Shown here one piece after another: positions 30,432 to 41,555 of a stretch of 64,000 nucleotides of DNA. The stretch spans positions 186,520-250,519 of the forward strand of contig NZ_LMRR01000023.1 in NCBI RefSeq assembly GCF_001426085.1, written 5' to 3'. Within the stretch, counting starts at the first letter, position 1. Each line of letters begins with the position of its first letter. The stretch is from Rhodococcus sp. Leaf278. GTDB taxonomy: Bacteria > Actinomycetota > Actinomycetes > Mycobacteriales > Mycobacteriaceae. A program made the position numbers and the translations under genes. A model generated the notes under the pieces. It ran no database searches, was not told where the DNA came from, and saw only the letters and a list, made by a program, of their open reading frames with translations.

Positions 30432-31361
30432 ATGACGAACCCCGGCTGGGGTGGCCCGTACGGTGACCAACCCAACCCACCCCAGTCGGTGTGCGTCCGC
30501 CATCCCGACCGCCCCACAGGCCTGGCGTGTTCGCGGTGCGGTCGCCCGGCGTGCCCGCAATGCCTGCAGGCCGCCGCTGTAGGTCAGCATTGCGTCGATT
30601 GTGTACGCGAGGGCAACAAGAACGTCCGCACTGCGCAGACGGTCGCCGGAGCGCCGGTCACGCGATCTGCCAAAACCCCGTTCACCTACGCCTTGATCGC
30701 GATCAACGTCGTGGTATTCGGCATCACCGCCGCCCAGTCGGGCAATGTCACCAGCAACTTCACCGGTTCTGCTCTGGCTCAGGCCTGGTCTCTGAACAGT
30801 CTGATCGTGGCCGATGGCGGAGTGTTTCGCCTGATCGGCAGTGGCTTCGTGCACATCGGGCCGATTCATCTGTTGGTCAACATGTTCGCGCTGTATCTCA
30901 TCGGTCGCGATGTCGAACTGGTCCTGGGGCGCAGCAGATATCTCGCTGTCTACTTCCTGTCGCTGCTCGGCGGCAGCGCATCGGTCATGGTGTTCGAGAA
31001 CCCACTGTCTCTCACCGCCGGAGCGTCCGGTGCGGTGTTCGGGCTACTGGGTGCTCAGGCCGTCATTCTGCTCAGACTCAAGCGAAGCCCGGCACCGGTT
31101 CTGATCGTCATCGCACTCAACATCTTCATCAGCATCTCGATCCCCAGCATCTCGCTGTGGGGCCATACTGGCGGACTCGTCGCCGGTGCCGCCGCCACCG
31201 CCGGCTTGGTGTTTCTCCCCAACAGGCGCCGCGGGCCGGAGAGTCCACGAACCTCGGCCGGTGTGTCCATGGCCTGGATTTCGGTGATCGCGGTTGCTGT
31301 GGTGACCCTCGGCATCATCGCGGTGCGAGTGCTCGACCTCCGCGCGCAGATGGGTATCTGA
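30432..31361 (+). CDS. Rhomboid-family intramembrane serine protease with B-box-like zinc finger
   Basis: 309 residues. N-terminal Cys/His cluster (CVRHPDRPTGLACSRCGRPAC within about 21-41, later CVDC) looks like a B-box zinc finger. Six membrane helices follow. The catalytic pair is visible: Ser in GASGAVFG (about 200) and His in SLWGHTGG (about 244); FVHIGPIHLLVNM carries the loop-1 HxxxN motif. It should cut membrane-bound substrates. ATG at 30432, 24 bases after ppiA, probably co-transcribed. Substrate unknown. Confidence 0.92.
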   Translation: MTNPGWGGPYGDQPNPPQSVCVRHPDRPTGLACSRCGRPACPQCLQAAAVGQHCVDCVREGNKNVRTAQTVAGAPVTRSAKTPFTYALIAINVVVFGITAAQSGNVTSNFTGSALAQAWSLNSLIVADGGVFRLIGSGFVHIGPIHLLVNMFALYLIGRDVELVLGRSRYLAVYFLSLLGGSASVMVFENPLSLTAGASGAVFGLLGAQAVILLRLKRSPAPVLIVIALNIFISISIPSISLWGHTGGLVAGAAATAGLVFLPNRRRGPESPRTSAGVSMAWISVIAVAVVTLGIIAVRVLDLRAQMGI

Positions 31362-31393
31362 CCCTCCGCCGTCCCCCGACCCCCAGCCCCTGA

Positions 31394-31448
31394 GTCCACT
31401 CGATGTGCCATTGACCCCCGAAAAGGCCACTGAACGTCACATCGAGTA
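31394..31448 (+). repeat. 55-bp dispersed repeat, copy 2
   Basis: Same element as at 25169; starts GTCCACTCGATGTGCC and ends CACATCGAGTA. It lies in the 105-bp gap between the converging rhomboid and PH-like genes. End arms CTCGATGTG/CACATCGAG pair perfectly. Confidence 0.9.
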
Positions 31449-31466
31449 CCCCGGGGCGGTCGGCCT

Positions 31467-31952
31467 TCAGGAGTTCGGTGGCACCAGACCGTGGGTGTTC
31501 AGTGCGTCGAATACATCCCGCGGGTCGGTGCCGAGGTCCCATCTACCGAAGATGATCAGCCGGTCGTCGTCCTCGCCTGGTGGGCGGAGGTCGAGTTCGA
31601 GCATCGGGACGCGTCGGCCCAGTCGCGGGTAGCGCACGATTTTGACGCGCACGATGTCGGCGCGGGAGTACGTACGCACGCCGCCGAGACGTTTCATCGT
31701 CAGGGAACCGTCGCGTGTGATGGCCAGTCGCGGACGCTGCGCGGCGGCGAGTGCGGCGATCACCCACATTCCGACGGCTGCGAGTCCGACGAGGAACGCT
31801 CCGGCGGCATCGGTCGATGACAGCACGGCACCGATTCCGAGGGCAAGACCGCCCACCACCAGTGCTCCGATGGCGACGACAGGTGTTGCCCAGCGCTCTT
31901 CGTACACACCCTGAGGATCGTTCGAGAAGTTATCCACAGGGTTTATCCACAT
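31467..31952 (-). CDS. Small membrane protein with PH-like domain (Rv0010c family)
   Basis: 161 residues in the longest form. Two membrane helices (about residues 24-44 and 50-72) precede a PH-like segment with RPRLAITRDGSL and the conserved IIFGRWDLGTDP near the C-terminus, as in Rv0010c. Start is uncertain: ATG 31952 has no ribosome site, and the first ten codons overlap two exact DnaA boxes. GTG at 31937 or 31907 would leave the boxes in the promoter. Function unknown; it keeps company with crgA in related genomes. Confidence 0.8.
   Translation of the reverse strand: MWINPVDNFSNDPQGVYEERWATPVVAIGALVVGGLALGIGAVLSSTDAAGAFLVGLAAVGMWVIAALAAAQRPRLAITRDGSLTMKRLGGVRTYSRADIVRVKIVRYPRLGRRVPMLELDLRPPGEDDDRLIIFGRWDLGTDPRDVFDALNTHGLVPPNS
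31930..31951 (+). promoter_or_regulatory. Two tandem perfect DnaA boxes outside oriC
   Basis: TTATCCACA at 31930-31938 and at 31943-31951, same strand, 13 bp apart. They cover the start of the PH-like gene, 20 kb from oriC. TGTGGACAA at 32299-32307 and TGTGGATCG at 32322-32330 lie nearby. Confidence 0.75.
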
Positions 31953-31988
31953 TGGGGATGAATGACATCGGTGTAACTCGCTCGACTG

Positions 31989-32252
31989 TCAGCGCCACCG
32001 CATGGTCATGACGAGCCCGACGACCATGAAGCCGAAGCCGATCAAGAAGTTGTAGGCCCCGAGGTTTCCGATGAACGCGATGTCGTCCGCAGCGAGGTAG
32101 TAGACGATCAGCCACAGCAGGCCGACCAGCATGAATCCCAGCATCAGGACCACGTACCAGACCGGAGACGGCCCGGCGTTGACCTTCACCGGCGTACGGT
32201 TCGCCGGGTTGGTCGTGTAGTCGTTCTTCTTCCGTACCTTCGACTTCGGCAT
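31989..32252 (-). CDS. crgA: Cell division protein CrgA
   Basis: 87 residues. CrgA is a two-helix divisome protein that in mycobacteria recruits FtsQ, PBPB and CwsA. N-terminal basic stretch MPKSKVRKKNDY, then helix 1 (about 31-52, VWYVVLMLGFMLVGLLWLIV in part) and helix 2 (about 65-83), ending MTMRWR. AGAGGAAG precedes ATG 32252. Same place as Rv0011c; a longer frame upstream is not coding. Confidence 0.96.
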   Translation of the reverse strand: MPKSKVRKKNDYTTNPANRTPVKVNAGPSPVWYVVLMLGFMLVGLLWLIVYYLAADDIAFIGNLGAYNFLIGFGFMVVGLVMTMRWR

Positions 32253-32372
32253 TGCTTCCTCTTCGCGTTCTTGGCGGCTGTCGGTCCTGCGACCGACCTG
32301 TGGACAACTGACGACGGGACCTGTGGATCGGCAGGTGTCGCTCATCCCCAGGCTATTGTCTTCCCGAGGACT

Positions 32373-33197
32373 GTGACGGTCACCGACCCAGTTGCTGTAC
32401 ACGCTAACCCAGGTGAGCCCAGCACCGACCCATCGGACAAATTGCGAGCACCCGTGACACGACGATCGACCCGCGCCGACACCCGCTGGTGGGTTCTCGC
32501 CGTCGTGGTGTGTGCCGTTGTGGGTCTGCTCCTCGGTACCACCAGACATGTCTCGGACGGCAACGAGTTGCGCAGTGGTGACACCACCCGTCTCGCCGAT
32601 CTCGTCGACGCGGCTCGTGGGAGCAACGAGGAGGCTCGGCGCAGCAGGGAAGCGCTCGAGCAACAGGTGGACACCATCCAGCAGCGCACCGCCTCCGGCG
32701 ACACCGACGTCGCCGACGCGTTGGCCCGCATCGATGCCCTCTCCGATGCGGCGGGCCGTGAGGCCGCGTCCGGGGCCGGCCTGACCGTGACGATGGCCGA
32801 CGCGCCCCGGGGCCCTGACGGGTCTTATGCATCCGACGCCTCGCCCAACGATCTGGTGGTCCATCAGGTCGATGTGCAGAGTGTCCTCAACGCGTTGTGG
32901 GCCGGCGGTGCCTCGGCGATCGCGATGCAGGATCAGCGGTTGGTGGCGTCGTCTGCTCCGCGCTGCATCGGCAACACCTTGCTGCTCGGCGGCCGGACGT
33001 ACAGTCCGCCGTACGTGATGACGGCGATCGGCGACCAGGACCGGTTGCGCGCGGCATTGAAGAACGAGCCCGGCGTGCGGTTGTACGAGCAGTACGCGCT
33101 GCGCTACGGCCTGCGCTACGACGTCGAGACCTCAGCGGACGTCTCGGTGCCCGCGTACACCGAATCGGTGCGCATGCGGTACGCACAGCCACGCTGA
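32373..33197 (+). CDS. DUF881 protein (Rv0012-like)
   Basis: 274 residues from GTG 32373. One N-terminal membrane helix (WWVLAVVVCAVVGLLLGTT, about 37-55), a coiled-coil-like Glu/Arg-rich stretch (about 75-115), then the DUF881 domain: GLTVTMADAP, NDLVVHQVDVQSVLNALWAGGASAIAMQDQRL and SPPYVMTAIGD. Outside-facing domain anchored in the membrane. DUF881 genes accompany crgA and division genes across actinobacteria and Firmicutes; role unknown. Start uncertain; GTG 32454 is possible. Confidence 0.85.
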   Translation: MTVTDPVAVHANPGEPSTDPSDKLRAPVTRRSTRADTRWWVLAVVVCAVVGLLLGTTRHVSDGNELRSGDTTRLADLVDAARGSNEEARRSREALEQQVDTIQQRTASGDTDVADALARIDALSDAAGREAASGAGLTVTMADAPRGPDGSYASDASPNDLVVHQVDVQSVLNALWAGGASAIAMQDQRLVASSAPRCIGNTLLLGGRTYSPPYVMTAIGDQDRLRAALKNEPGVRLYEQYALRYGLRYDVETSADVSVPAYTESVRMRYAQPR

Positions 33198-33210
33198 GTA
33201 CGCTGTCGAC

Positions 33211-33852
33211 ATGCGCATTCTCGTCGTCGACAACTACGACAGCTTCGTCTTCAACCTCGTCCAGTACCTGGGCCAGCTGAACGTCGATGTCGAGGTCTGG
33301 CGCAACGATGACGACCGCCTCACCGATCGCGATGCGATCGCGGCGCAGTTCGACGGAATTCTGCTCAGTCCCGGGCCGGGTACGCCGCAGCGCGCCGGTG
33401 CCACGATGGATCTGGTGTCGGCCGCCGCCCGCGCGAAGACGCCGCTGCTGGGAGTCTGTCTCGGGCACCAGGCCATCGGAGCCGTATTCGGTGCGACCGT
33501 CGAGAGAGCTCCGGAACTGCTGCACGGAAAAACCAGTCTGGTGCATCATTCGGGCGTCGGTGTACTCGAAGGAATGAGCGATCCGTTCACCGCCACGCGG
33601 TATCACTCACTGACCGTCCGCGAGGACACGATTCCTGCGGAACTCGAGATCATCGGCCGCACCGAATCGGGTCTGGTGATGGCGATGCGGCACACCGAGC
33701 TCCCGATTCACGGGGTTCAGTTCCACCCGGAGTCCATCCTCACCGAGGGCGGGCACCGGATGCTGGCCAACTGGCTCGCCGTCTGCGGTATGCCCACCGA
33801 CGCCGGCCTCGTCGCCGCACTCGAAGCTCAGGTATCCGAAGCCTTCGCCTGA
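33211..33852 (+). CDS. trpG: Glutamine amidotransferase, anthranilate/aminodeoxychorismate synthase component II
   Basis: 213 residues, class I glutaminase. Nucleophile Cys in GVCLGHQAIG (about residue 79), and His/Glu in GVQFHPESI (about 170). LVVDNYDSFVFNL starts the fold. It releases ammonia from glutamine for TrpE or PabB; which partner cannot be told from this gene, and in such genomes it may serve both. Position next to pknB matches Rv0013. ATG at 33211, 13 bases after the DUF881 gene, converging on pknB. Confidence 0.9.
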   Translation: MRILVVDNYDSFVFNLVQYLGQLNVDVEVWRNDDDRLTDRDAIAAQFDGILLSPGPGTPQRAGATMDLVSAAARAKTPLLGVCLGHQAIGAVFGATVERAPELLHGKTSLVHHSGVGVLEGMSDPFTATRYHSLTVREDTIPAELEIIGRTESGLVMAMRHTELPIHGVQFHPESILTEGGHRMLANWLAVCGMPTDAGLVAALEAQVSEAFA

Positions 33853-33860
33853 GCTGACGC

Positions 33861-35794
33861 CTAGCCGGTAGGAATTCCCAGCGCCCCGATGCTCACGGTG
33901 ATCGTGTCGGTCTTGCTGATCTCCGAGCCGGCAGGCTGAGTCTGGCTGACAACTCGCCCGACCATCAATGGATCCAGCGTCGCCTGCCTCGTCGCCGACA
34001 GGTTCGACGCGGTCCCGGTCCAACCTGCCGTTTCCAGTGCCGTCAGAGCCTGCGCTTCGGTGAGGCCGGACAGGTCCGGCATCGGGATCTTGTCGCCGTT
34101 CGACACCCGCAGCGTGACGACGGTGTTCTCGGCGACGTTGGTGCCGCCTCCGGGATCGGTCGAGACGACCTGACCCACCGGCTGCGAGGAGTCGATGTTC
34201 TGGACCTGCACGCGTAGGCCGGCACCCTCCACGTTGGGCTGCGCGACGTCGACGAGCTGGCCGACGACATTGGGCATGCGTACCTGCGCCGGTCCGGATC
34301 CCAGGGTGATGCGCACCTGCGAGTTGGCGTTCATGCTCACGCCCGACGACGGATTCTGCTCGACGACCTTGTCCAGGTTCTCCGGCGTCGACGGCGCGCG
34401 GGCAATGGTGGGATCGAGTTCGAGCCCCACCTCGTTCAATGCGTCCGACGCCTGCTGTTGCGTTCGTCCGGTCAGTCGCGGAACCTGCACTTGCTGAGGT
34501 CCGGAGGACACGTCGAGCGAGATGGCTCCCGGGGACTCGGTCTGCGACCCGGCCGCCGGAGTGGTACCGATCGCAGATCCTTCCGGCACCGACGCATCGG
34601 GCTTCTCCTGGACCGTGACGCGGAGTCCGGCCTCCTCGAGCTGGCGTTGGGCTTCGTCCGCGGCCAGTCCAGCGACGGTCGGCACCGTGACGGTCTTGGG
34701 GTCCGCACCGGGTCCGAGCGACCACAGGAAGGCACCGACGATGGCGACGACGATCACGGCCGCGAGCGAGACGAGGCCGATCTTCAGGCCGCGCCGGCTC
34801 CGGCGCTCCTCGTCGGGTCCGGCGTGCCGCGAGGGGCGAGATGCTTCGGCGGCCGCGGCAGGCTTGTCCCGGCCCGAGAAGTCGGCCTGGCGGGAGTCGA
34901 CCGAACCCAGGATGGTGGTGCGGTCCTCGTCGTTCATGACCATCGGGGCGCTCGGCCGTTGACCGCCGAGAACGCGAACCAGATCGGTCCGCATCTCGGC
35001 AGCGCTCTGGTATCGGTTGGCCGGGTTCTTCGCCATCGCCTTGAGAATGATCGAGTCGAGTTCGCGCGGCACCGTGTCGTTGACGAGGGACGGCAGCTGT
35101 GGATCCTCGCGTACGTGCTGGTAGGCGACGGCGACCGGCGAGTCTCCCTTGAACGGTGGTTCCCCGGTGAGGATCTCGAACAGCACACAGCCCAGCGAGT
35201 AGACGTCCGACCGAGCGTCGACCTGCTCGCCGCGAGCCTGTTCGGGCGAGAGGTACTGCGCGGTTCCGATCACGGCGGCGGTCTGAGTCATCGGCGACGA
35301 GGAATCGGCGATGGCGCGTGCAATGCCGAAGTCCATCACCTTCACTGCGCCGGCATTGTTGATCATGATGTTCGCGGGTTTGACGTCGCGGTGCACGATG
35401 CCGTTGCGGTGGCTGAAATCGAGCGCGGCACAGACGTCGGCGATGACCTCCATGGCCCGGCGCGGCGGCATGGGGCCTTCGGCACGGACGATGTCGCGCA
35501 GGGTGTCGCCGTCGACGTACTCCATGACGATGAACGGGAGCGGACCGGCTTCGGTCTCGGCTTCACCGGTGTCGTACACGGCGACGATGGCGGGGTGATT
35601 CAAGGCAGCGGCGTTCTGGGCCTCGCGTCGGAACCTCAGATAGAACGTGGGGTCGCGGGCGAGATCGGCGCGCAGGACCTTGATGGCGACGTCGCGGTCG
35701 AGTCGGGTGTCGCGAGCCAGATGAACCTCGGACATACCGCCGAAACCGAGTATCTCGCCCAGCTCGTAGCGAGAGGAGAGCGTACGGGGAGTCG

Positions 35795-35798
<4 letters not shown>
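33861..35798 (-). CDS. pknB: Serine/threonine kinase PknB with PASTA repeats
   Basis: 645 residues. Essential membrane kinase that senses muropeptides/lipid II and phosphorylates CwlM, FhaA and other growth factors. Kinase domain about 11-275: glycine loop GFGGMSEV, Lys40, [11 protein letters not shown] at about 156, and activation-loop threonines TQT like M. tuberculosis Thr171/173. A juxtamembrane stretch and one helix (about 340-360) lead to four extracellular PASTA domains (each around 65 residues, with DP/PG-type turns). ATG at 35798 overlaps the pknA stop. Last gene of the operon. Confidence 0.98.
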
Positions 35799-37171
<1,373 letters not shown>

Positions 37172-37177
37172 CTTATG

Positions 37178-38662
37178 TCACCTCCCCTGCAATGCGGCCG
37201 CGATGACGGCGCGCCCGATGGGTGCGGCCACGGAGCCACCGGTTGCGGCCAACGCTCGGTCTCCACCGTCTTCGACGATGACTGCGATGGCGACCTTGGG
37301 ATCGCTCGCGGGCGCGAATCCGATGTACCAGGCATGGGGTGGGGTATTGCGTGGATCGGAACCATGCTCTGCGGTACCGGTTTTCGAGGCGATCTGGACT
37401 CCGGGGATCTTTCCCTCACCACTGGTGTTGTTCTCGGATCCGATCATCAGATCGGTCAGGGTTGCAGCGGTATCGGAGCTGATGGCCTCTCCCATGGACT
37501 TCGGCTGGTAGCTCGACAGGTCGGACAGGTCGGGAGATTGCAGCTGCTGCACCAGGTTCGGCGCCATCCGTACGCCACCGTTGGCGACCGTGGCGGCGAT
37601 GACGGCGTCCTGCAAGGGGGTCAGCGCAACGTCGCGTTGGCCGATGCTGGACTGGCCGAGGGCCGCGTCGTCGTCGATCGGGCCGATGGTGCTGTCGGCC
37701 ACGGGGAGCGGAATGGAGGTGTCCTCGCCGATACCGAAAGCGGCTGCGGCGTCGCGCATCTTGTCCACTCCGGTGTCGATGCCGAGCTCCACGAACGCGG
37801 TGTTGCACGACCGTGCGAACGCCTCGCGCAGGCTTGCCGTCTGGCCGCCCCCACACGTCGAACCGTTGTAGTTCTCGAGTGTCGTGGAGGTTCCCGGCAA
37901 CGTGATGTTCGACGCGGCCGTGAGCTGGGTATCGGGCGTCGCACCCGATTCGAGTGCGGCGGCGGTGGTGATCACCTTGAAGGTGGATCCGGGGGGATAG
38001 GTCTGCGAGATGGCCCGGTTCACCATCGGCCTGGCCGGGTCGTTGCTCAGGTTCTCCCACGCTGCAGTCGTCGTGCTGCCGTCGTGGCTGGCCAACAGGT
38101 TGGGGTCGTAGCTGGGGGTGCTGGCCATGGCGAGGACGTTGCCGGTGGCGGGATCGAGTGCCACCACCGAACCGGTGTACCCCTTGGCGGTGAGTTGGTC
38201 GTATGCGACCTGCTGGACGACGGGATCGATGGTGGTGACGACGTTGCCGCCGCGCGGATCTCGGCCCGAGATGAGGTCGAACAGGCGCCCACCGAAGAGG
38301 CGGTCGTCGGATCCGTTGAGCACGGGGTCCTCGGCCCGCTCGAGGCCGTTGCTCGAGTACAGCATCGAGTAGTAGCCGGTGATCGGGGCGTTGGCCTGTG
38401 GGCTGGCCGGAGAGATCGAGTTCTGCGGGTAGGTACGCAGGTACTTGTAGCGGTCGTCGGTCGCGACGGAGGAGGCCAGAACCTGGCCGCCGGCCGAGAT
38501 CTGACCGCGCTGGCGTGAGTACTCGTCGAGCAACACACGCGAGTTGCGTGGGTCGGTTCGCAGATCGTCGGCCTTGATGACCTGGAGGTAGGTGGCGTTG
38601 GCGAGCAACGCGACGACCATGACCATCACGGCGATGGACACGCGGCGCAGAGGAGTGTTCAT
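37178..38662 (-). CDS. pbpA: Penicillin-binding protein PbpA (class B transpeptidase)
   Basis: 494 residues. N-terminal anchor (about 8-26), then a non-catalytic domain, then transpeptidase motifs STFK (Ser226-Lys229), SCN (about 280) and KTGT (about 430). It cross-links peptidoglycan with RodA; in mycobacteria PbpA is a phospho-regulated partner in septation. ATG 38662 overlaps the rodA stop. Confidence 0.96.
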   Translation of the reverse strand: MNTPLRRVSIAVMVMVVALLANATYLQVIKADDLRTDPRNSRVLLDEYSRQRGQISAGGQVLASSVATDDRYKYLRTYPQNSISPASPQANAPITGYYSMLYSSNGLERAEDPVLNGSDDRLFGGRLFDLISGRDPRGGNVVTTIDPVVQQVAYDQLTAKGYTGSVVALDPATGNVLAMASTPSYDPNLLASHDGSTTTAAWENLSNDPARPMVNRAISQTYPPGSTFKVITTAAALESGATPDTQLTAASNITLPGTSTTLENYNGSTCGGGQTASLREAFARSCNTAFVELGIDTGVDKMRDAAAAFGIGEDTSIPLPVADSTIGPIDDDAALGQSSIGQRDVALTPLQDAVIAATVANGGVRMAPNLVQQLQSPDLSDLSSYQPKSMGEAISSDTAATLTDLMIGSENNTSGEGKIPGVQIASKTGTAEHGSDPRNTPPHAWYIGFAPASDPKVAIAVIVEDGGDRALAATGGSVAAPIGRAVIAAALQGR

Positions 38663-40116
38663 GGGCGCTTCACCATTTCGGTCGGAGCGTCCGCGATAGG
38701 TGCTGCAGGAGTGGGCTTCTTCTTCGGGGTTGCCGGCTCACGGGCTGCATCGGAGATCTTGATCAGCAGTGCGAGCAGCAGGTAGTTGGCGAGAAGCGAA
38801 GATCCTCCGTAGGACAGAAACGGCGTGGTGAGTCCGGTGAGCGGAATGAGCTTGGTGACGCCGCCGACGACGACGAACAGTTGGATTGCGATGGTGAACG
38901 ACAAGCCGGCGGCCAGCAGTTTGCCGAAGCTGTCCCGGACGGCCAGCGCTGTGCGCAGGCCCCGAATGATGAACAGCAAGTAGAGGATCAGCACTGCAGT
39001 CAGACCGATGAGGCCGAGTTCTTCGCCGACGGTTGCGATGATGAAGTCCGTCTTGGCGAACGGCACCTGGGACGGCCGGCCGCTTCCGAGTCCGGTACCC
39101 GCCAATCCGCCGGTGGCGAAGCTGAACATCGATTGGACGATCTGATAGCCGGTGTCGTTGTAGTCGTCGAACGGGTGCAGCCAGGTGTCGGTTCGGATCT
39201 TGACGTGGCCGAAGACCTGATACGCGAACAGGAATCCGACGATCAGCAGGCCGAACCCGATGATCAACCAGCCGACCCGCTCGGTCGCGATGTAGATCAT
39301 CACGAGCACGGTTCCGAAGATCAACAGCGATGTGCCGAGGTCCTTCTCGAACACCAGCACTGCGACCGAGACGATCCAGACGACCAGAATCGGACCCAGA
39401 TCGCGGGCTCGCGGGAAGTCCATCCCCAGCACGTGTTTGCCCGCGACGGTGAACAATTCGCGCTTGGCGACCAGCAGTGAAGCGAAGAAGATGAGCAGCA
39501 GGATCTTCGCGAACTCGCCGGGCTGAATGCTGAAGCCGGGCAGTCGGATCCAGATCTTCGATCCGTTGACCTCCGAGAACGCGGACGGCAGCATCGCCGG
39601 GATGGCGAGAAGAATCAGGCCCGCGAGCCCGACGGTGTAGCCGTAGCGGGCCAGCGTGCGGTAATCGCGCAGCAGCACCAACAACGCCACGAAACCGGCG
39701 ATCGCCAGCGTCGTCCACAGCACCTGCTGGTTGGCGTCGAGCGACGGAATCGGGTTGCCGAGATACTGCGCCTGCTGCTGATCGGCCAGGTCGAGTCGGT
39801 GGATGAGCACCAGCCCGAGGCCGTTGAGGAGTGCCACGATCGGGAGCAGCAGCGGATCGGCATGCGGGGCGAAGCGTCGTACGGCCAAGTGCGCCACGGT
39901 CATCAGTGCGAGATACGCGAGCGCGTACTTCGCGAGATCCCAGGTGATGGTCTGCTCCTGGCTGGCCTCGACCAACACCAACGAGATCGTCGTGATCAGA
40001 ACTGCAGCGCCGAGCAGAAGCAACTCCACTCCGCGCCGGTTCGATTGGATCGGTGCAGGAGCGAACCCTCCGGGCGGACTCGGAAAGGACCCTCCGGTGG
40101 AGGCGGGGGAACTCAT
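38659..40116 (-). CDS. rodA: SEDS glycosyltransferase RodA (FtsW/RodA/SpoVE)
   Basis: 485 residues, about 10-12 membrane helices. SEDS polymerase that makes glycan strands from lipid II with its PbpA partner. Conserved parts include NGSKIWIRLPGFSIQPGEFAKI (around 185-205), DLGTSLLIFG with the catalytic Asp, and PLTGLTTPFLSYGGSS near the C-terminus. Overlaps pstP and pbpA by 4 bp on each side. Confidence 0.97.
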   Translation of the reverse strand: MSSPASTGGSFPSPPGGFAPAPIQSNRRGVELLLLGAAVLITTISLVLVEASQEQTITWDLAKYALAYLALMTVAHLAVRRFAPHADPLLLPIVALLNGLGLVLIHRLDLADQQQAQYLGNPIPSLDANQQVLWTTLAIAGFVALLVLLRDYRTLARYGYTVGLAGLILLAIPAMLPSAFSEVNGSKIWIRLPGFSIQPGEFAKILLLIFFASLLVAKRELFTVAGKHVLGMDFPRARDLGPILVVWIVSVAVLVFEKDLGTSLLIFGTVLVMIYIATERVGWLIIGFGLLIVGFLFAYQVFGHVKIRTDTWLHPFDDYNDTGYQIVQSMFSFATGGLAGTGLGSGRPSQVPFAKTDFIIATVGEELGLIGLTAVLILYLLFIIRGLRTALAVRDSFGKLLAAGLSFTIAIQLFVVVGGVTKLIPLTGLTTPFLSYGGSSLLANYLLLALLIKISDAAREPATPKKKPTPAAPIADAPTEMVKRP

Positions 40117-41555
40117 CGAGTACCGGTCCTGCAGTTCTGGCCGGGGACCTGCGGAACCGTCGGTGTCGGCACCGCAGTTGTTGTCGGCGCCGCCTCAGGG
40201 ACCGGCTCCGCGGCCGGTGGCAACGGGACCCCTGGAGGCGGAATGATCGTCGTCGTGGGGGTCGGTTCGGGGGTGGTGGTGACGGCGGTCTCGGTCTCGC
40301 ACACCGGCAGCAGGTCACCCGACGCCAGGCGCTCGACCTGGCCACGTGCGTCGTTCAGGGATCCCGACGGCAAGCCGGCCGTGACCTGCTCGCGTGCGGC
40401 AGGCAGAAGGTCGTCGATCTCGAAGGGAACACAGTCCGCAGGCGCGGCATCGGGAGCGGTCAGTGTGACGGCTCCGTCGCCGTCGAGGCAGCCGGTCAGT
40501 TCCACGCTCTGCAGCGAGTACCCCAGTACCGAGCCGGGCAGGCCCCGCAGAACCGTGACCTTGCTGTTGTCGGCGCCGACGTAGTAGTTGCCCTTGATGA
40601 TCGAATTGGCAACGAGCGCACCGATTGCCGCCAGCACCACCAGGGTCAGGGCGATCAGAGTCCAGCGCAGCTTGTGCGACTTCTTCTCCGGGGTGACCAC
40701 GGGGGTGGTGACGCGTTTGGGCGTCGAGCGGGGCGGTCGCATTGCCGCGGCGCGTCCTGCTGCGGTGTTGGGGGGAGGAGCGTCCTCCTCGTCCTCGGTG
40801 CTGGCGGCGCCACCGAGGATGGGATGGCTCTGTCCGTAGTCGAGGTCGATGACATCGGCGACGACGACGGTCACGTTGTCGGGTCCACCGCTGCGCAGTG
40901 CGAGTTCGATGAGGCGATCGGCGCAGGGACCGGTCTCACCCTCGTTCATCGTGTTCTCGATGGTTTCGTCACTGACGACATCGGACAGGCCGTCGGAGCA
41001 CAGCAGGTAACGGTCGCCTGCCCGTACTTCCCGTACGGTCAGCGTCGGCTCGATCTCGTTGCCGGTGAGGGCACGCATGATCAGCGATCGCTGCGGGTGG
41101 GTGTGCGCCTGCTCGGCGGTGATGCGGCCCTCGTCGACGAGTGATTGGACGAAGGTGTCGTCGCGGGTGATCTGGGTCAGCGATCCGTCGCGCAGCATGT
41201 ATGCGCGAGAGTCGCCGATGTGAACGAGCCCGATTCGCTTGCCCGCGAACAGAATTGCTGTCAATGTGGTGCCCATGCCGTCGAGCTCGGGCTCGTCCTC
41301 GACCTGATCGGCGATGGATGCGTTGCCTTCACGGGTGGCTGCCTCGAGCTTCCCGAGCAGATCCTCCCCGGGCTCGTCGTCGTCGAGGTGGGCCAACGCG
41401 GCGATCATCAACTGGGAGGCCACTTCACCGGCAGCGTGCCCGCCCATACCGTCTGCCAGTGCCAACAGTCGAGCTCCGGCGTACACCGAGTCCTCGTTGT
41501 TGGAGCGGACGAGACCGCGGTCGCTGCGAGCGGCATAACGAAGAACGAGGGTCAC
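40113..41555 (-). CDS. pstP: PP2C-type Ser/Thr phosphatase PstP
   Basis: 480 residues. Reverses PknA/PknB phosphorylation. The PP2C domain (about 1-240) has SDRGLVRSNNEDS, ADGMGGHAAGEVAS with metal-binding Asp, and GGPDNVTVVVADV. A membrane helix (about 310-332) and a Thr/Pro-rich outer tail follow. GTG at 41555 overlaps the fhaB stop; the longer frame upstream is the fhaB shadow. Confidence 0.96.
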   Translation of the reverse strand: MTLVLRYAARSDRGLVRSNNEDSVYAGARLLALADGMGGHAAGEVASQLMIAALAHLDDDEPGEDLLGKLEAATREGNASIADQVEDEPELDGMGTTLTAILFAGKRIGLVHIGDSRAYMLRDGSLTQITRDDTFVQSLVDEGRITAEQAHTHPQRSLIMRALTGNEIEPTLTVREVRAGDRYLLCSDGLSDVVSDETIENTMNEGETGPCADRLIELALRSGGPDNVTVVVADVIDLDYGQSHPILGGAASTEDEEDAPPPNTAAGRAAAMRPPRSTPKRVTTPVVTPEKKSHKLRWTLIALTLVVLAAIGALVANSIIKGNYYVGADNSKVTVLRGLPGSVLGYSLQSVELTGCLDGDGAVTLTAPDAAPADCVPFEIDDLLPAAREQVTAGLPSGSLNDARGQVERLASGDLLPVCETETAVTTTPEPTPTTTIIPPPGVPLPPAAEPVPEAAPTTTAVPTPTVPQVPGQNCRTGTR

